Positions 44,619 through 52,737 of a stretch of DNA of 64,000 nucleotides are shown piece by piece. The position numbers and the translations under genes are program-made. Origin of the DNA: Massilimicrobiota sp. An134 (GTDB lineage: Bacteria; Bacillota_I; Bacilli_A; Erysipelotrichales; Coprobacillaceae); NCBI RefSeq assembly GCF_002160815.1, contig NZ_NFLH01000004.1, positions 1-64,000 on the forward strand, read 5' to 3'. The notes beneath the pieces are model-generated. The model saw nothing but the letters and a program-made list of their open reading frames with translations. It had not been told where the DNA came from and searched no databases. Within the stretch, counting starts at the first letter, position 1; the number at the start of each line of letters is the position of its first letter.

Positions 44619-44639
44619 TATATGCTTAGTAAGCATATA
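44619..44639. promoter_or_regulatory. Perfect inverted repeat, LysR operator candidate
   Basis: TATATGCTTA is followed by a single G and then by its exact complement. It contains the T-N11-A core of LysR sites and lies 33 bases from the regulator start and 75 from the reductase start, in the right place for control of both genes. Confidence 0.65.
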
Positions 44640-44713
44640 ACTATATAAAGTATAAGTATTTGTTATAGGGGAGAGGGAGTGATATGATACAAATAGGAAA
44701 AGAGGGAAAAAGA

Positions 44714-45256
44714 ATGCGTCGAATACTTATTGTTGTTGGAAGTGGAAATATAAATGGACATACGGATCAGTTGGCTAGGGCTTTTGAAAAAGGAGCTATT
44801 CAGGCTGGGCATGAAGTGAAACGAATTGTATTATCAAAAAATTTACAGGGATGTCAAGGCTGTGGTGCTTGTCAGATCAATCAACATCACTGTGTCATTC
44901 AAGATAGTATGCAGGAATATTATGCCATGTTTGAATGGGCCGATACATTGGTACTGGCTTCACCCCTTTATTTCTGGTCTATTTCAGGAAGATTAAAGTG
45001 CTTTATTGATCGTTTATATGCGATTTCTCAAAACGATGAATATCCATATAAAGAAACATTCTTATTGATGAGTGCTGGGGATGATCATTTTTGGACTTTT
45101 GAACAGGCCTTATCTTTTTATTCTTTTTATACAAAGGCACTAGGCTGGAAAAGTTTAGGATCTGTTCTCGCTGGAGGTTGTCATGATGAATCACATCAAC
45201 CCTATATTCCACCTTTAAAATTACAGGAAGCATATGAAAAAGGTTTATCTTTATAA
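44714..45256 (+). CDS. NADPH-dependent FMN reductase / flavodoxin-like iron-sulfur flavoprotein
   Basis: The protein of about 180 residues has a flavodoxin fold: ILIVVGSGNINGHTDQLA with the FMN phosphate loop, and TLVLASPLYFWSISGRLKCFIDRL near the middle. CQGCGACQINQHHC at about 47-60 is the cysteine cluster of this group (iron-sulfur flavoproteins or related multimeric reductases). I use ATG 44714 behind GAGGG; ATG 44684 is possible. It is probably controlled by the divergent LysR gene. Confidence 0.82.
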   Translation: MRRILIVVGSGNINGHTDQLARAFEKGAIQAGHEVKRIVLSKNLQGCQGCGACQINQHHCVIQDSMQEYYAMFEWADTLVLASPLYFWSISGRLKCFIDRLYAISQNDEYPYKETFLLMSAGDDHFWTFEQALSFYSFYTKALGWKSLGSVLAGGCHDESHQPYIPPLKLQEAYEKGLSL

Positions 45257-45285
45257 AGGCGTTTTGATATAAACGTCTTTTCTTT
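45255..45285 (+). terminator. Terminator of the flavin-reductase gene
   Basis: AAAGGCGTTT pairs with AAACGTCTTT (one G-U pair), loop TGATAT, then TTCTTTTT. Confidence 0.8.
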
Positions 45286-45309
45286 TTATGATAAAATAAG
45301 AATAGAAGA

Positions 45310-45343
45310 TTTACACAAATTTTACACAAGTCCTTTTTATGAT
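45310..45343 (+). promoter_or_regulatory. Tandem 11-bp repeats in front of the first paralogous response regulator
   Basis: TTTACACAA occurs at 45310 and again at 45321, exactly one helical turn apart, replacing a -35 box. TATGAT (45338-45343) follows six bases after the second repeat. This is the classic arrangement for OmpR/PhoB-type activators. Confidence 0.65.
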
Positions 45344-45364
45344 AAAAGTAAAGAAGGTGGGAGT

Positions 45365-46048
45365 ATGTATCAGGTATTGCTTATTGAAGATGATTTTGAT
45401 ATCAGGCATATCATTAAAACTTATTTTGAAAAGCGAGAAATCCAGATTATTGAAGCCTGTGATGGACATCAGGGATTATCACTTATGCATTCTCAAATTC
45501 AGCTTGTTTTATTAGATATTATGATGCCTGGTATTGATGGTTATGAAGTTTGTCAACAGATTCGCTATCAATATCAATGTCCTATTATTTTTATAAGTGC
45601 TTTAAGTGAGGAAGACAATCAGCTTCAAGCGTATCAGTTAGGTGGGGATGATTATATAACCCAACCATTTTTACCATCTATTTTGTATGCAAAATGCTTA
45701 GCTATCTGTAAAAGACAAGATCCACAAGTATCCAATATCAAAACTTTTCATCATTTACAGATTGATTATACCAATCATCAAGTTTACATTGATAGTCAAC
45801 ACATAGAATTCACCCATAAAGAATATTTATTATTAGAATATTTAACGAAAAATCCTTATCGTTTATTAGAAAGAGAACAAATTTTAGATGCTATATGGGG
45901 ATATGATTACTATGGAGAAGCGAGAGCCGTAGATACATATATCAAGAAAGTAAGAAAAAAGTTGGGAAAATATCAATATTATATTCAAACAGTTTTTAAG
46001 GTTGGATATTTATTTAAGGATGGTGAAGAAAATGAAAACAAAGATTAG
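45365..46048 (+). CDS. OmpR-family response regulator (paralogue 1)
   Basis: The 227-residue protein has a receiver with acidic pocket EDD near 9-11, phosphoacceptor in LLDIMMPGIDGYEV, and a winged helix whose tail, GYDYYGEARAVDTYIKKVRK, is nearly identical to that of the regulator at 49354. The receiver region ISALSEEDNQLQAYQLGGDDYITQPF lacks the usual lysine before P (TQPF rather than TKPF), which may affect phosphorylation. AAGGTGGGAG precedes the ATG. The kinase gene overlaps its end by 17 bases. Confidence 0.9.
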   Translation: MYQVLLIEDDFDIRHIIKTYFEKREIQIIEACDGHQGLSLMHSQIQLVLLDIMMPGIDGYEVCQQIRYQYQCPIIFISALSEEDNQLQAYQLGGDDYITQPFLPSILYAKCLAICKRQDPQVSNIKTFHHLQIDYTNHQVYIDSQHIEFTHKEYLLLEYLTKNPYRLLEREQILDAIWGYDYYGEARAVDTYIKKVRKKLGKYQYYIQTVFKVGYLFKDGEENENKD

Positions 46049-47765
46049 TGTTAAGATTTTTCTTTTGATCATGTTGGCTTTTATTATAATTTTAGCTGTA
46101 TCAACCAAAATCAATATTCAAAATCGTATTGACTCTACAAATCATTATCTTCTTCAACGAATCATTGATTTTGATGATCTTGATAATCTCCAACAACAAT
46201 TAGGTATTGAATATGATCATTATCCTCAATATGATGAAGTGATTCAAAAAATGAATTCTATTGATTATATCAGCGAAAACAATAACCTATATCAATGTTT
46301 GATTCAACAAGATGATAAAGTTGTCAAATGGTTTTCTGTAAGTCCTTATTTAGATAATTATATTCATATCTATGATGATTCATCAATCTACATATCTATT
46401 GCCGATTTATCTTTGTCACAAAGACAAAGTTTAAAGACATATCTGATGCAAAAATTAACTGATTATAGTTATTCTATTCCTGGTGAAGCTGAAGTCAAAT
46501 ATGTATTAGACGATGAACAATTGATTTATCTTCAATGGGGTGAAGACAGTTATGGTCAATTGGATCAGCATCAAATCCAATCAGCAAGTGTTAATCAGTT
46601 TTGTATAGATGGCGAAAAATCAATTCAAAGTCAATATGATTCTCAATTGTTTTTAAGCCAACAAAAAGATCTTGAACATGTCCTTCAACTTAAACACCAT
46701 GGTTACATGACGGCCTATTATACAAGCTATCATGGACATTACTATTATATTGGTATGACAGGACTCACAGATTGGGAAGACCAAGACCAGGATTTATATG
46801 CAGTCCTTATTGGAATGGAAGACCAGGCGCATATTGATAGCCTTATGGCTCGACAGTATTTTGAAGAGAATTGGGGATTGTTTTTAGGAGCATTTTGTAT
46901 TGTCATATGTATATCACTATTGGTGTCATGGACAATCAGCAGACCTATTCAAGCATTAGAAAAAGTAGCATTAAAAATTAAAAATAATCAATTTGATGAA
47001 GAAATCAATATCCGTTCTCATGATGAAATTGGTTCATTAGCGAAAAGTATTCAAAGTATGTCTTCTCAGTTAAAAAATACAATGGAACAGTTGAATCAGG
47101 AAATTGAACATGTTAAAAAGCTGGAAGGATTAAGAAAAGATTTTGTGAATCAGTTTACGCATGAAATGAAAACACCCCTAGGTATTATTAATGGTTATAG
47201 TGAATTAATTGAAGAAGCAACAAGTCAGGAAGAAAGAGAAAAATATTTATCAATCATTCATCGAGAAACAGAAAGACTCAATCAGCTGATTCAATCCATG
47301 TTGTCACTTTCAAGGCTTGAAGCTGGAAAAGTAGAGCTTCATCAAGAAGAATTTGATTTAGAAAATAGTGTAACGGAAATTGTTGATGAATATGAAGTCT
47401 TATTGATGAAAAAGCATATTCAAGTGGATATCAAAGTTCTACATCCTATGATTCAAGGTGATCGTAAGCTATTAGAAACAGTAATACATAATTTTTTATC
47501 CAATGCTTTAAAACATACTCCAGAACAAGGACATATTTATATAACGATTGATCACGGATTTTCTATCATCAATGAAGGTTCACATATTGATGAAGAACAC
47601 TTATCAGATATCTGGTATACTTTTGTGACACATGATCATCAGGGGAGTGGTTTAGGTTTAGCTATATGTCAGGCTATTTTACAGCTTCATCATTATGATT
47701 ATGGTGTTCAAAATGTTGAATCTGGTGTAGAGTTTTATTTTTCAGATTCAAAGTATGATTGTTGA
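46032..47765 (+). CDS. Sensor histidine kinase (paralogue 1)
   Basis: The kinase of 577 residues has a membrane helix near 8-26, an extracytoplasmic domain to about 275, a second helix at about 283-305, a HAMP linker, HisKA with FVNQFTHEMKTPLGI (His in THEMKTP) and a HATPase domain with FLSNALKHTP and GSGLGLAI. I use ATG 46032, which overlaps the regulator gene. It matches the kinase at 50021 from the HAMP domain onward, but the outer domains are quite different, so the two should sense different things. Confidence 0.9.
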   Translation: MKTKISVKIFLLIMLAFIIILAVSTKINIQNRIDSTNHYLLQRIIDFDDLDNLQQQLGIEYDHYPQYDEVIQKMNSIDYISENNNLYQCLIQQDDKVVKWFSVSPYLDNYIHIYDDSSIYISIADLSLSQRQSLKTYLMQKLTDYSYSIPGEAEVKYVLDDEQLIYLQWGEDSYGQLDQHQIQSASVNQFCIDGEKSIQSQYDSQLFLSQQKDLEHVLQLKHHGYMTAYYTSYHGHYYYIGMTGLTDWEDQDQDLYAVLIGMEDQAHIDSLMARQYFEENWGLFLGAFCIVICISLLVSWTISRPIQALEKVALKIKNNQFDEEINIRSHDEIGSLAKSIQSMSSQLKNTMEQLNQEIEHVKKLEGLRKDFVNQFTHEMKTPLGIINGYSELIEEATSQEEREKYLSIIHRETERLNQLIQSMLSLSRLEAGKVELHQEEFDLENSVTEIVDEYEVLLMKKHIQVDIKVLHPMIQGDRKLLETVIHNFLSNALKHTPEQGHIYITIDHGFSIINEGSHIDEEHLSDIWYTFVTHDHQGSGLGLAICQAILQLHHYDYGVQNVESGVEFYFSDSKYDC

Positions 47766-47773
47766 TAGTATAT

Positions 47774-47824
47774 AAAAAGGAAACAAGAATATGCTTTTTA
47801 CATATTCTCATTTCCTTTTTTCTT
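47774..47824. terminator. Bidirectional terminator
   Basis: GGAAA-ca-AGAATATG pairs with CATATTCT-ca-TTTCC with small internal loops; T-rich on the plus side. It covers the last codons of the permease gene. Confidence 0.75.
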
Positions 47825-49204
47825 TTCCGGTAAAACTAAACTTAATAATAATGATACAACAAAGACTCCTGCAACTGCATTTCCATTAAAGATTTCTCCA
47901 ACAACTGATGGGAAACATGTAAAGAAATTTCCTGAAGTTTGAGTGACACCAACCCCAATACAAAAGGCAAGTGAAACAATGATCATTGTACGTTCATCAA
48001 AAGTATTATCTTTTAACATTTTAATACCTTCATACATGATAGAACCAAACATCATCACTGTACATCCACCTAAAACTGATTGAGGTAATGATTGAAAGAA
48101 AGCCCCTAGAGGTGGAAATAACGATGCTAATATCAGGATTAAAGCTCCCATGAAAATAGTAAAACGGTTGATGACTTGTGTCATTGTGACTAAACCAACA
48201 TTTTGACTAAAAGATGTTAAAGGGAGACAACCAAAACATCCAGAAATAGCACTTGAAAATCCATCTACAGCTAATGAACCTTGAAGTTCTTCCATTTGAA
48301 TATCACGATTTAAAGCTCCTTTACAGACAGCAGTTGTTGCACCAGTCGTTTCAGCTGCTGAAACTAAAAAGACAATCGCAATAGTAAAGAAAGCCCCTAA
48401 ATCAAAGACAGGCATATGTTCTGTAAAGAATACTAATTTTGGAATACTGAAATATCCAATTTGATGAATCGTTTCCGCAATATTAGAAAAGTCCACCATT
48501 GGCGCAATTCCTGTGACTGTCAAAATAACAGATAATAAATATCCAAAAATTAAACCAACAAGAATATTTAAATTTTTATAAATACCTTTTAAACGATAAT
48601 GTGATATTAAACATACAATAAGCGTAAAAGTTCCAACAAGAAGATGGTACCAGGCACCAAAGTCTTCAACACCAGAACCACCACCCCAAGAATCCATTCC
48701 TACTGATAGCAGTGATAGCCCAATCGCAATCACGACACAAGCTGAAACAACAGGCGTTAAAAATCTTTTCCAGTATTTTGCACTTAATCCAACCAAGCCT
48801 TCAAAAATACCACCAAGAATAACAGCACCAATCATACCTTCATATCCTAAAGCAGGATTTGTTGATATGACTAATAAACTTCCTAAGAATGTAAAACTCA
48901 CTCCCATGACAATAGGTAATTTAGAACCAATTTTCCAAACTGGATAGAGTTGCATACATGTTCCAATTCCAGCCGCAAACATAGCACACTGTAAAATAGA
49001 AGTAATTTCAGCTGATGTCAAATGCTCACCAGAACCTCTGACAACAGCTGCTCCACAGACAATAATAACAGGCGCAAGATTTGCGACAAACATAGCTAAA
49101 ACATGTTGTAAACCAAAAGGAATAGCTTTTTTAAGTGGAACACGTCCATTGAGTTTATAAATATTTTCATCACTTACAGTCGTTACATTTTCTTCTTTAT
49201 TCAT
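47798..49204 (-). CDS. NCS2 purine permease (xanthine/uric acid type)
   Basis: The protein of about 468 residues has some 12 to 14 membrane segments and the nucleobase-cation symporter signature FSQNVGLVTMTQVINRF near 320. The QN-x-G form with a late arginine is typical of xanthine/uric acid transporters of the PbuX kind. I use ATG 49204, preceded by GAGGAGAGG. No purine riboswitch is visible in the 140 bases upstream. It sits between two paralogous two-component systems and may be a target of one of them, though nothing in its sequence shows this. Confidence 0.87.
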   Translation of the reverse strand: MNKEENVTTVSDENIYKLNGRVPLKKAIPFGLQHVLAMFVANLAPVIIVCGAAVVRGSGEHLTSAEITSILQCAMFAAGIGTCMQLYPVWKIGSKLPIVMGVSFTFLGSLLVISTNPALGYEGMIGAVILGGIFEGLVGLSAKYWKRFLTPVVSACVVIAIGLSLLSVGMDSWGGGSGVEDFGAWYHLLVGTFTLIVCLISHYRLKGIYKNLNILVGLIFGYLLSVILTVTGIAPMVDFSNIAETIHQIGYFSIPKLVFFTEHMPVFDLGAFFTIAIVFLVSAAETTGATTAVCKGALNRDIQMEELQGSLAVDGFSSAISGCFGCLPLTSFSQNVGLVTMTQVINRFTIFMGALILILASLFPPLGAFFQSLPQSVLGGCTVMMFGSIMYEGIKMLKDNTFDERTMIIVSLAFCIGVGVTQTSGNFFTCFPSVVGEIFNGNAVAGVFVVSLLLSLVLPEKKKGNENM

Positions 49205-49301
49205 TTTTCCTCTCCTCATATTTATTAAAACGTCTTGATTTTAACATAATTTGTCATAAAATGTCACGTTTTTGCGAAGACTTATAACATTTATATTTTC
49301 G

Positions 49302-49335
49302 ATTCCACTTCAATTCCACAAAAGCATGTTAAGAT
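49302..49335 (+). promoter_or_regulatory. Tandem 11-bp repeats in front of the second paralogous response regulator
   Basis: ATTCCAC occurs at 49302 and 49313, 11 bases apart, ending six bases before an extended -10 (TG-T-TAAGAT, box 49330-49335). The gap to the -10 is the same as in the promoter at 45310, while the repeat itself differs (ATTCCAC against TTTACAC). Confidence 0.65.
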
Positions 49336-49353
49336 GAAGTCGAGGTGAAAAGA

Positions 49354-50037
49354 ATGTATAAAATATTGGTTATTGAGGATGAGTTTCATATTCGTCAAAT
49401 TATCAAAGATTATTTTTCATTAAAAGGCATTGAAGTCGTTGAAGCAACACAAGGCTATGAAGCATTAAGTATGATTAATGAGACGATTGATTTAATTTTA
49501 CTAGATATTATGATGCCGGGTATTGATGGTTATGAAGTTTGTAAACAATTAAGATTAAAAACAAAAAGACCTGTTATCTTTATGAGTGCTTTATCACAAG
49601 AAGAAAATCAGTTACTGGCATATCAGTTAGGAGCAGATGATTATATCATCAAACCATTTCAATTATCATTACTGCATGCCAAAGTTATCGCCATGATTAA
49701 ACGTGATCAGAAAAAGGAAGAAAATATACTTTCTGTTGGACATCTTCAATTAGATCGTATCAATCGTATTTTAATTATAGATCAACAAAAAATCACATTA
49801 GCACATAAAGAATATGAATTGTTAGAATATTTATGTATGCATGTGAATCAGTTATTGACACGTCAACAGATTTTAGATCATATATGGGGATATGATTATT
49901 ATGGTGATGGAAGAGCAGTTGATACATATATCAAAAAATTACGTAAGAAATTAGGAAAATATGCCTGTTATATTCAAACTGTTATCAAAACAGGATATAT
50001 GTTAAAGGTGGTGGAAAGAGATGAAGACAATGTTTAA
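49354..50037 (+). CDS. OmpR-family response regulator (paralogue 2)
   Basis: The 227-residue regulator has the receiver acidic pocket EDE, phosphoacceptor in LLDIMMPGIDGYEV, the lysine in IIKPF, and a winged helix ending in YYGDGRAVDTYIKKLRKKLG. It is a close paralogue of the regulator at 45365; here the conserved lysine is present. I use ATG 49354 rather than GTG 49345, because GAGGTG lies at 49342-49347. The kinase gene overlaps its end by 17 bases. Tandem 11-bp repeats in front suggest autoregulation. Confidence 0.92.
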   Translation: MYKILVIEDEFHIRQIIKDYFSLKGIEVVEATQGYEALSMINETIDLILLDIMMPGIDGYEVCKQLRLKTKRPVIFMSALSQEENQLLAYQLGADDYIIKPFQLSLLHAKVIAMIKRDQKKEENILSVGHLQLDRINRILIIDQQKITLAHKEYELLEYLCMHVNQLLTRQQILDHIWGYDYYGDGRAVDTYIKKLRKKLGKYACYIQTVIKTGYMLKVVERDEDNV

Positions 50038-51865
50038 AATGACATTAGGAAAAAAGATTTTTATATTAGTTTTCATGAGTTTTGTATTGATTCAAGTCTT
50101 AAATGTGACTCTTGATTTTCATCGAGAAAAATCTCATATTTATACTCAAAATGATAATATATATAATATTGATGTTTTAAGCCAGCAATTATCTATTCTT
50201 TATAATCAAAAATATAATGATTTAAATTCTTCATTTTATGAAGATATAGAACAGACTTTAGAAGCAGAAGATGGTTATAAAATAGACTCAGTCTTTGTAT
50301 TGAATCCAGATTTAGAGATGGTCTATAATCTACGTGAACACAATACTCCTTATTTAACGTTAAGAAATGAAAAAGACGGAATAACAACTTATCTCCAAAT
50401 CAATCTCTCTCAAATTTCTATAGATCAACAAAAACAAATAGAAAATATTCTCAGAAAACACGTTGAAAATAATCAACTTCCTGTAAATATAGCTTTTACT
50501 GGATATGATTCTCAAAATAATTCCAATGTATCTATGAAGATTGATGATATTTCATATTTATCTATTGATAAGCAGATTTTCCTAAATCATCGACAAAATA
50601 ATGAAAAGATTTATACGATGTATTTTGAAACATATGAAAGTGCGAATTGTCTTTTATCTGCTCAAGGGCTATACCTAGATGAATATGATGATTTTCATGA
50701 AGATAATTATCAAAAACATGATGGTATTGTTCGTGATTATGTATCTTCATTGTTCCCTCAACAGGGTGAAACATTTTCACCAGGTGTAGGCGGTGTAGAG
50801 GAAAAAGATGGCACTTTATATTCTATTCATTGTAAACCATTAATCTCTAAAAATGCCAAACCAATTGAAAATAGCGAATTTGGAGATTATGATGTTCAAG
50901 ATGTAGATGGTTATCTTGTTTTTTATACATATGACCTTAATGCGATTGGCAGAATTACACATCAGGTCATTTACTCCAAAATGATTATTTATATCATTTC
51001 CTTTATTGTTTGTATAATGATATCTTTATTGATTTCATATATATTGACAAGGCGTATTAAAAAGATGAGTCAAGCTACTTTATCCATTGCAAATAATGAT
51101 TTTGATATTCATCTCAATGAAAAATCTAAAGATGAATTAGGTGTATTATCACATAATATTAATCAGATGAGTCAACAATTAAAAACAACAATTCAACAGT
51201 TAAATGATGAAATAGAATATGTAAAAAAATTAGAAGGTATGAGAAAAGAGTTCATTGCGAATTTTACTCATGAAATTAAAACGCCATTAAGTATTATTAA
51301 TGGTTACATAGAATTAATTGAAGCAGGGAAAGATGATCTTAAGAAACAACAATATTTAAGTGCGATTCATCAAGAAATAGAGCATATTAATCAATTGATT
51401 ATGGCTATGCTAGATTTATCAAGATTAGAATCTGGTCATGTTGAATTACATAAGGAAGATATTGATTTAGAGGATTTATTAATGTCAATTGTAGAAACAT
51501 TTGCGCCTATTCTAAAAAAGAAACATATTCATGTTGTGATGGGAGATGAATTTCCACATATTCAAGGAGATTTCAAAGAACTCAAGATTGTTTTTCAAAA
51601 CTTTATGAGTAATGCAATAAAACATACACCACAAAATGGACATATTTATATTAAGTATCATCAAGGTATTTTAAGTTTTGAAAATGAAGGAAAACATTTG
51701 AGTCATGAACAAAAAGAAACAATTTGGGATACTTATGTTTCAAGTGATCGTCAAGGAACTGGATTAGGTCTTGCGATATGTCGTTCTATTTTAGAATTAC
51801 ATGGTTTCCAATATGATGTGTGTAATAGTGAAAAAGGCGTTGAATTTCAAATTCATATTCTATAA
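50021..51865 (+). CDS. Sensor histidine kinase (paralogue 2)
   Basis: The 614-residue kinase has helices near 11-28 and 320-342 enclosing a large outer domain, then HAMP, HisKA with FIANFTHEIKTPLSI and HATPase with FMSNAIKHTP and GTGLGLAI. The cytoplasmic half is closely related to the kinase at 46032; the outer domain is longer and different, with a GVGGVEEKDG turn near 262. It starts inside the regulator gene, so the pair is translationally coupled. The signal is unknown. Confidence 0.9.
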   Translation: MKTMFKMTLGKKIFILVFMSFVLIQVLNVTLDFHREKSHIYTQNDNIYNIDVLSQQLSILYNQKYNDLNSSFYEDIEQTLEAEDGYKIDSVFVLNPDLEMVYNLREHNTPYLTLRNEKDGITTYLQINLSQISIDQQKQIENILRKHVENNQLPVNIAFTGYDSQNNSNVSMKIDDISYLSIDKQIFLNHRQNNEKIYTMYFETYESANCLLSAQGLYLDEYDDFHEDNYQKHDGIVRDYVSSLFPQQGETFSPGVGGVEEKDGTLYSIHCKPLISKNAKPIENSEFGDYDVQDVDGYLVFYTYDLNAIGRITHQVIYSKMIIYIISFIVCIMISLLISYILTRRIKKMSQATLSIANNDFDIHLNEKSKDELGVLSHNINQMSQQLKTTIQQLNDEIEYVKKLEGMRKEFIANFTHEIKTPLSIINGYIELIEAGKDDLKKQQYLSAIHQEIEHINQLIMAMLDLSRLESGHVELHKEDIDLEDLLMSIVETFAPILKKKHIHVVMGDEFPHIQGDFKELKIVFQNFMSNAIKHTPQNGHIYIKYHQGILSFENEGKHLSHEQKETIWDTYVSSDRQGTGLGLAICRSILELHGFQYDVCNSEKGVEFQIHIL

Positions 51866-51871
51866 TTATAA

Positions 51872-51898
51872 AGAAGGAAAAAGACTTCCTTCTTTTTT
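51872..51898 (+). terminator. Terminator of the second two-component operon
   Basis: AGAAGGAA pairs with TTCCTTCT around AAAGAC, followed by TTTTT. Confidence 0.85.
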
Positions 51899-51943
51899 AA
51901 TGAAAAGATGATAGACAAGTAGAACTCTTTTCACATCTTAGAC

Positions 51944-51972
51944 TTGAAACGACAAGATATGTCAATTATAAT
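51944..51972 (+). promoter_or_regulatory. Promoter of the membrane protein gene at 51997
   Basis: TTGAAA at 51944-51949 and TATAAT at 51967-51972 are separated by 17 bases. Confidence 0.65.
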
Positions 51973-51996
51973 GATAGAAAAGATGAGGTGCTTAGG

Positions 51997-52374
51997 ATGA
52001 ATAAAATTTTAGGGATGGTTATACCATATATCATCATTATAGGTGTTATTTTGATGCAAAGTGTTGTCATGGAAGAAATTATTGTGGCTATTGTTATAGG
52101 GTTGTTAATTGGGTTAGAATTTTTAAGTTTAAAAAAAGCTGAAGGAACAGTGCTTATGAAATTTGGTAAGATTCTTACTATTTGTATTTTTGTAGTTGCT
52201 TTCTTATTAGGTCTATTTAATCAGCATTTAATGATTTTGCCTGATTTGACTCGTGTATTGGCTTTACTTATACCTATAGAGTGTATAAATCTTTATATGA
52301 TTTATCAAAATCATCCTCGTTATACAATGACATATAAGTATTCATTTAGAAATAAAAGAAGAAGATATTTTTAA
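51997..52374 (+). CDS. Small membrane protein of unknown function
   Basis: The protein of 125 residues has four hydrophobic segments (about 3-19, 22-42, 55-75 and 80-104) and a basic tail ending in SFRNKRRRYF. I do not recognise a family. The start at ATG 51997 is supported by GAGGTG at 51985; the GTG at 51988 overlaps that site. It has its own promoter and terminator, so it seems to be an independent gene. Confidence 0.65.
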   Translation: MNKILGMVIPYIIIIGVILMQSVVMEEIIVAIVIGLLIGLEFLSLKKAEGTVLMKFGKILTICIFVVAFLLGLFNQHLMILPDLTRVLALLIPIECINLYMIYQNHPRYTMTYKYSFRNKRRRYF

Positions 52375-52394
52375 AATAATAACAATCTTTATAG

Positions 52395-52433
52395 AAGAAT
52401 CAATCAAGTATATATTAAATTGATTCTTTTTTT
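52395..52433 (+). terminator. Terminator after the membrane protein gene
   Basis: AAGAATCAAT pairs with ATTGATTCTT around 14 bases, followed by T. Confidence 0.75.
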
Positions 52434-52540
52434 TATCAATGAAATTCATTTGATCAAAGATGACCAACACAAGAAATAATATTGAAAATAAGTCGGTTTT
52501 ATATTAAAATTAGATATATAAATTATATTCAGAAAGGGGC

Positions 52541-52569
52541 TTGACAAGAATGGAAGCAAGAGTGATACT
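52541..52569 (+). promoter_or_regulatory. Candidate promoter just before the CAAG repeats
   Basis: TTGACA at 52541-52546 and GATACT at 52564-52569 are 17 bases apart. Transcription would start in or beside the tetranucleotide repeat, so the repeat number could affect the transcript start. Confidence 0.4.
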
Positions 52570-52570
52570 G

Positions 52571-52590
52571 CAAGCAAGCAAGCAAGCAAG
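52571..52590. repeat. Tetranucleotide repeat (CAAG)5
   Basis: Five perfect CAAG units, followed by two TTAG-type units. A change of one unit shifts any overlapping frame. The short frame from ATG 52550 reads MEARVILQASKQAS and stops at 52592 with the present count; a shift would open a longer frame to about 52666. Confidence 0.85.
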
Positions 52591-52646
52591 TTAGTTAGTA
52601 TAACTGCGCCCAATTTTTTGTTAAGCATCAAACAGCATAATATTAT

Positions 52647-52690
52647 AAGGCGTATTCTACCCATTTTATGATGGGTAGGGTACGCCTTTT
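52647..52690 (+). terminator. Compound hairpin in the leader of the surface protein gene
   Basis: GGCGTA pairs with TACGCC (52649-52654 with 52681-52686), and CTACCCAT with ATGGGTAG inside it, followed by TTTTC. It lies between the upstream promoter and the coding region, so it would act as an attenuator or as the end of a short leader RNA. Confidence 0.7.
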
Positions 52691-52737
52691 CATATTTGTT
52701 GACTGAAAAATTATAAACAGAAAGGATGAGAAAAGTT

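Noticed and set aside
49205-49301. Purine riboswitch upstream of the NCS2 permease
   Set aside because: No three-way junction or the conserved loop sequences of the purine class can be found on the minus strand.
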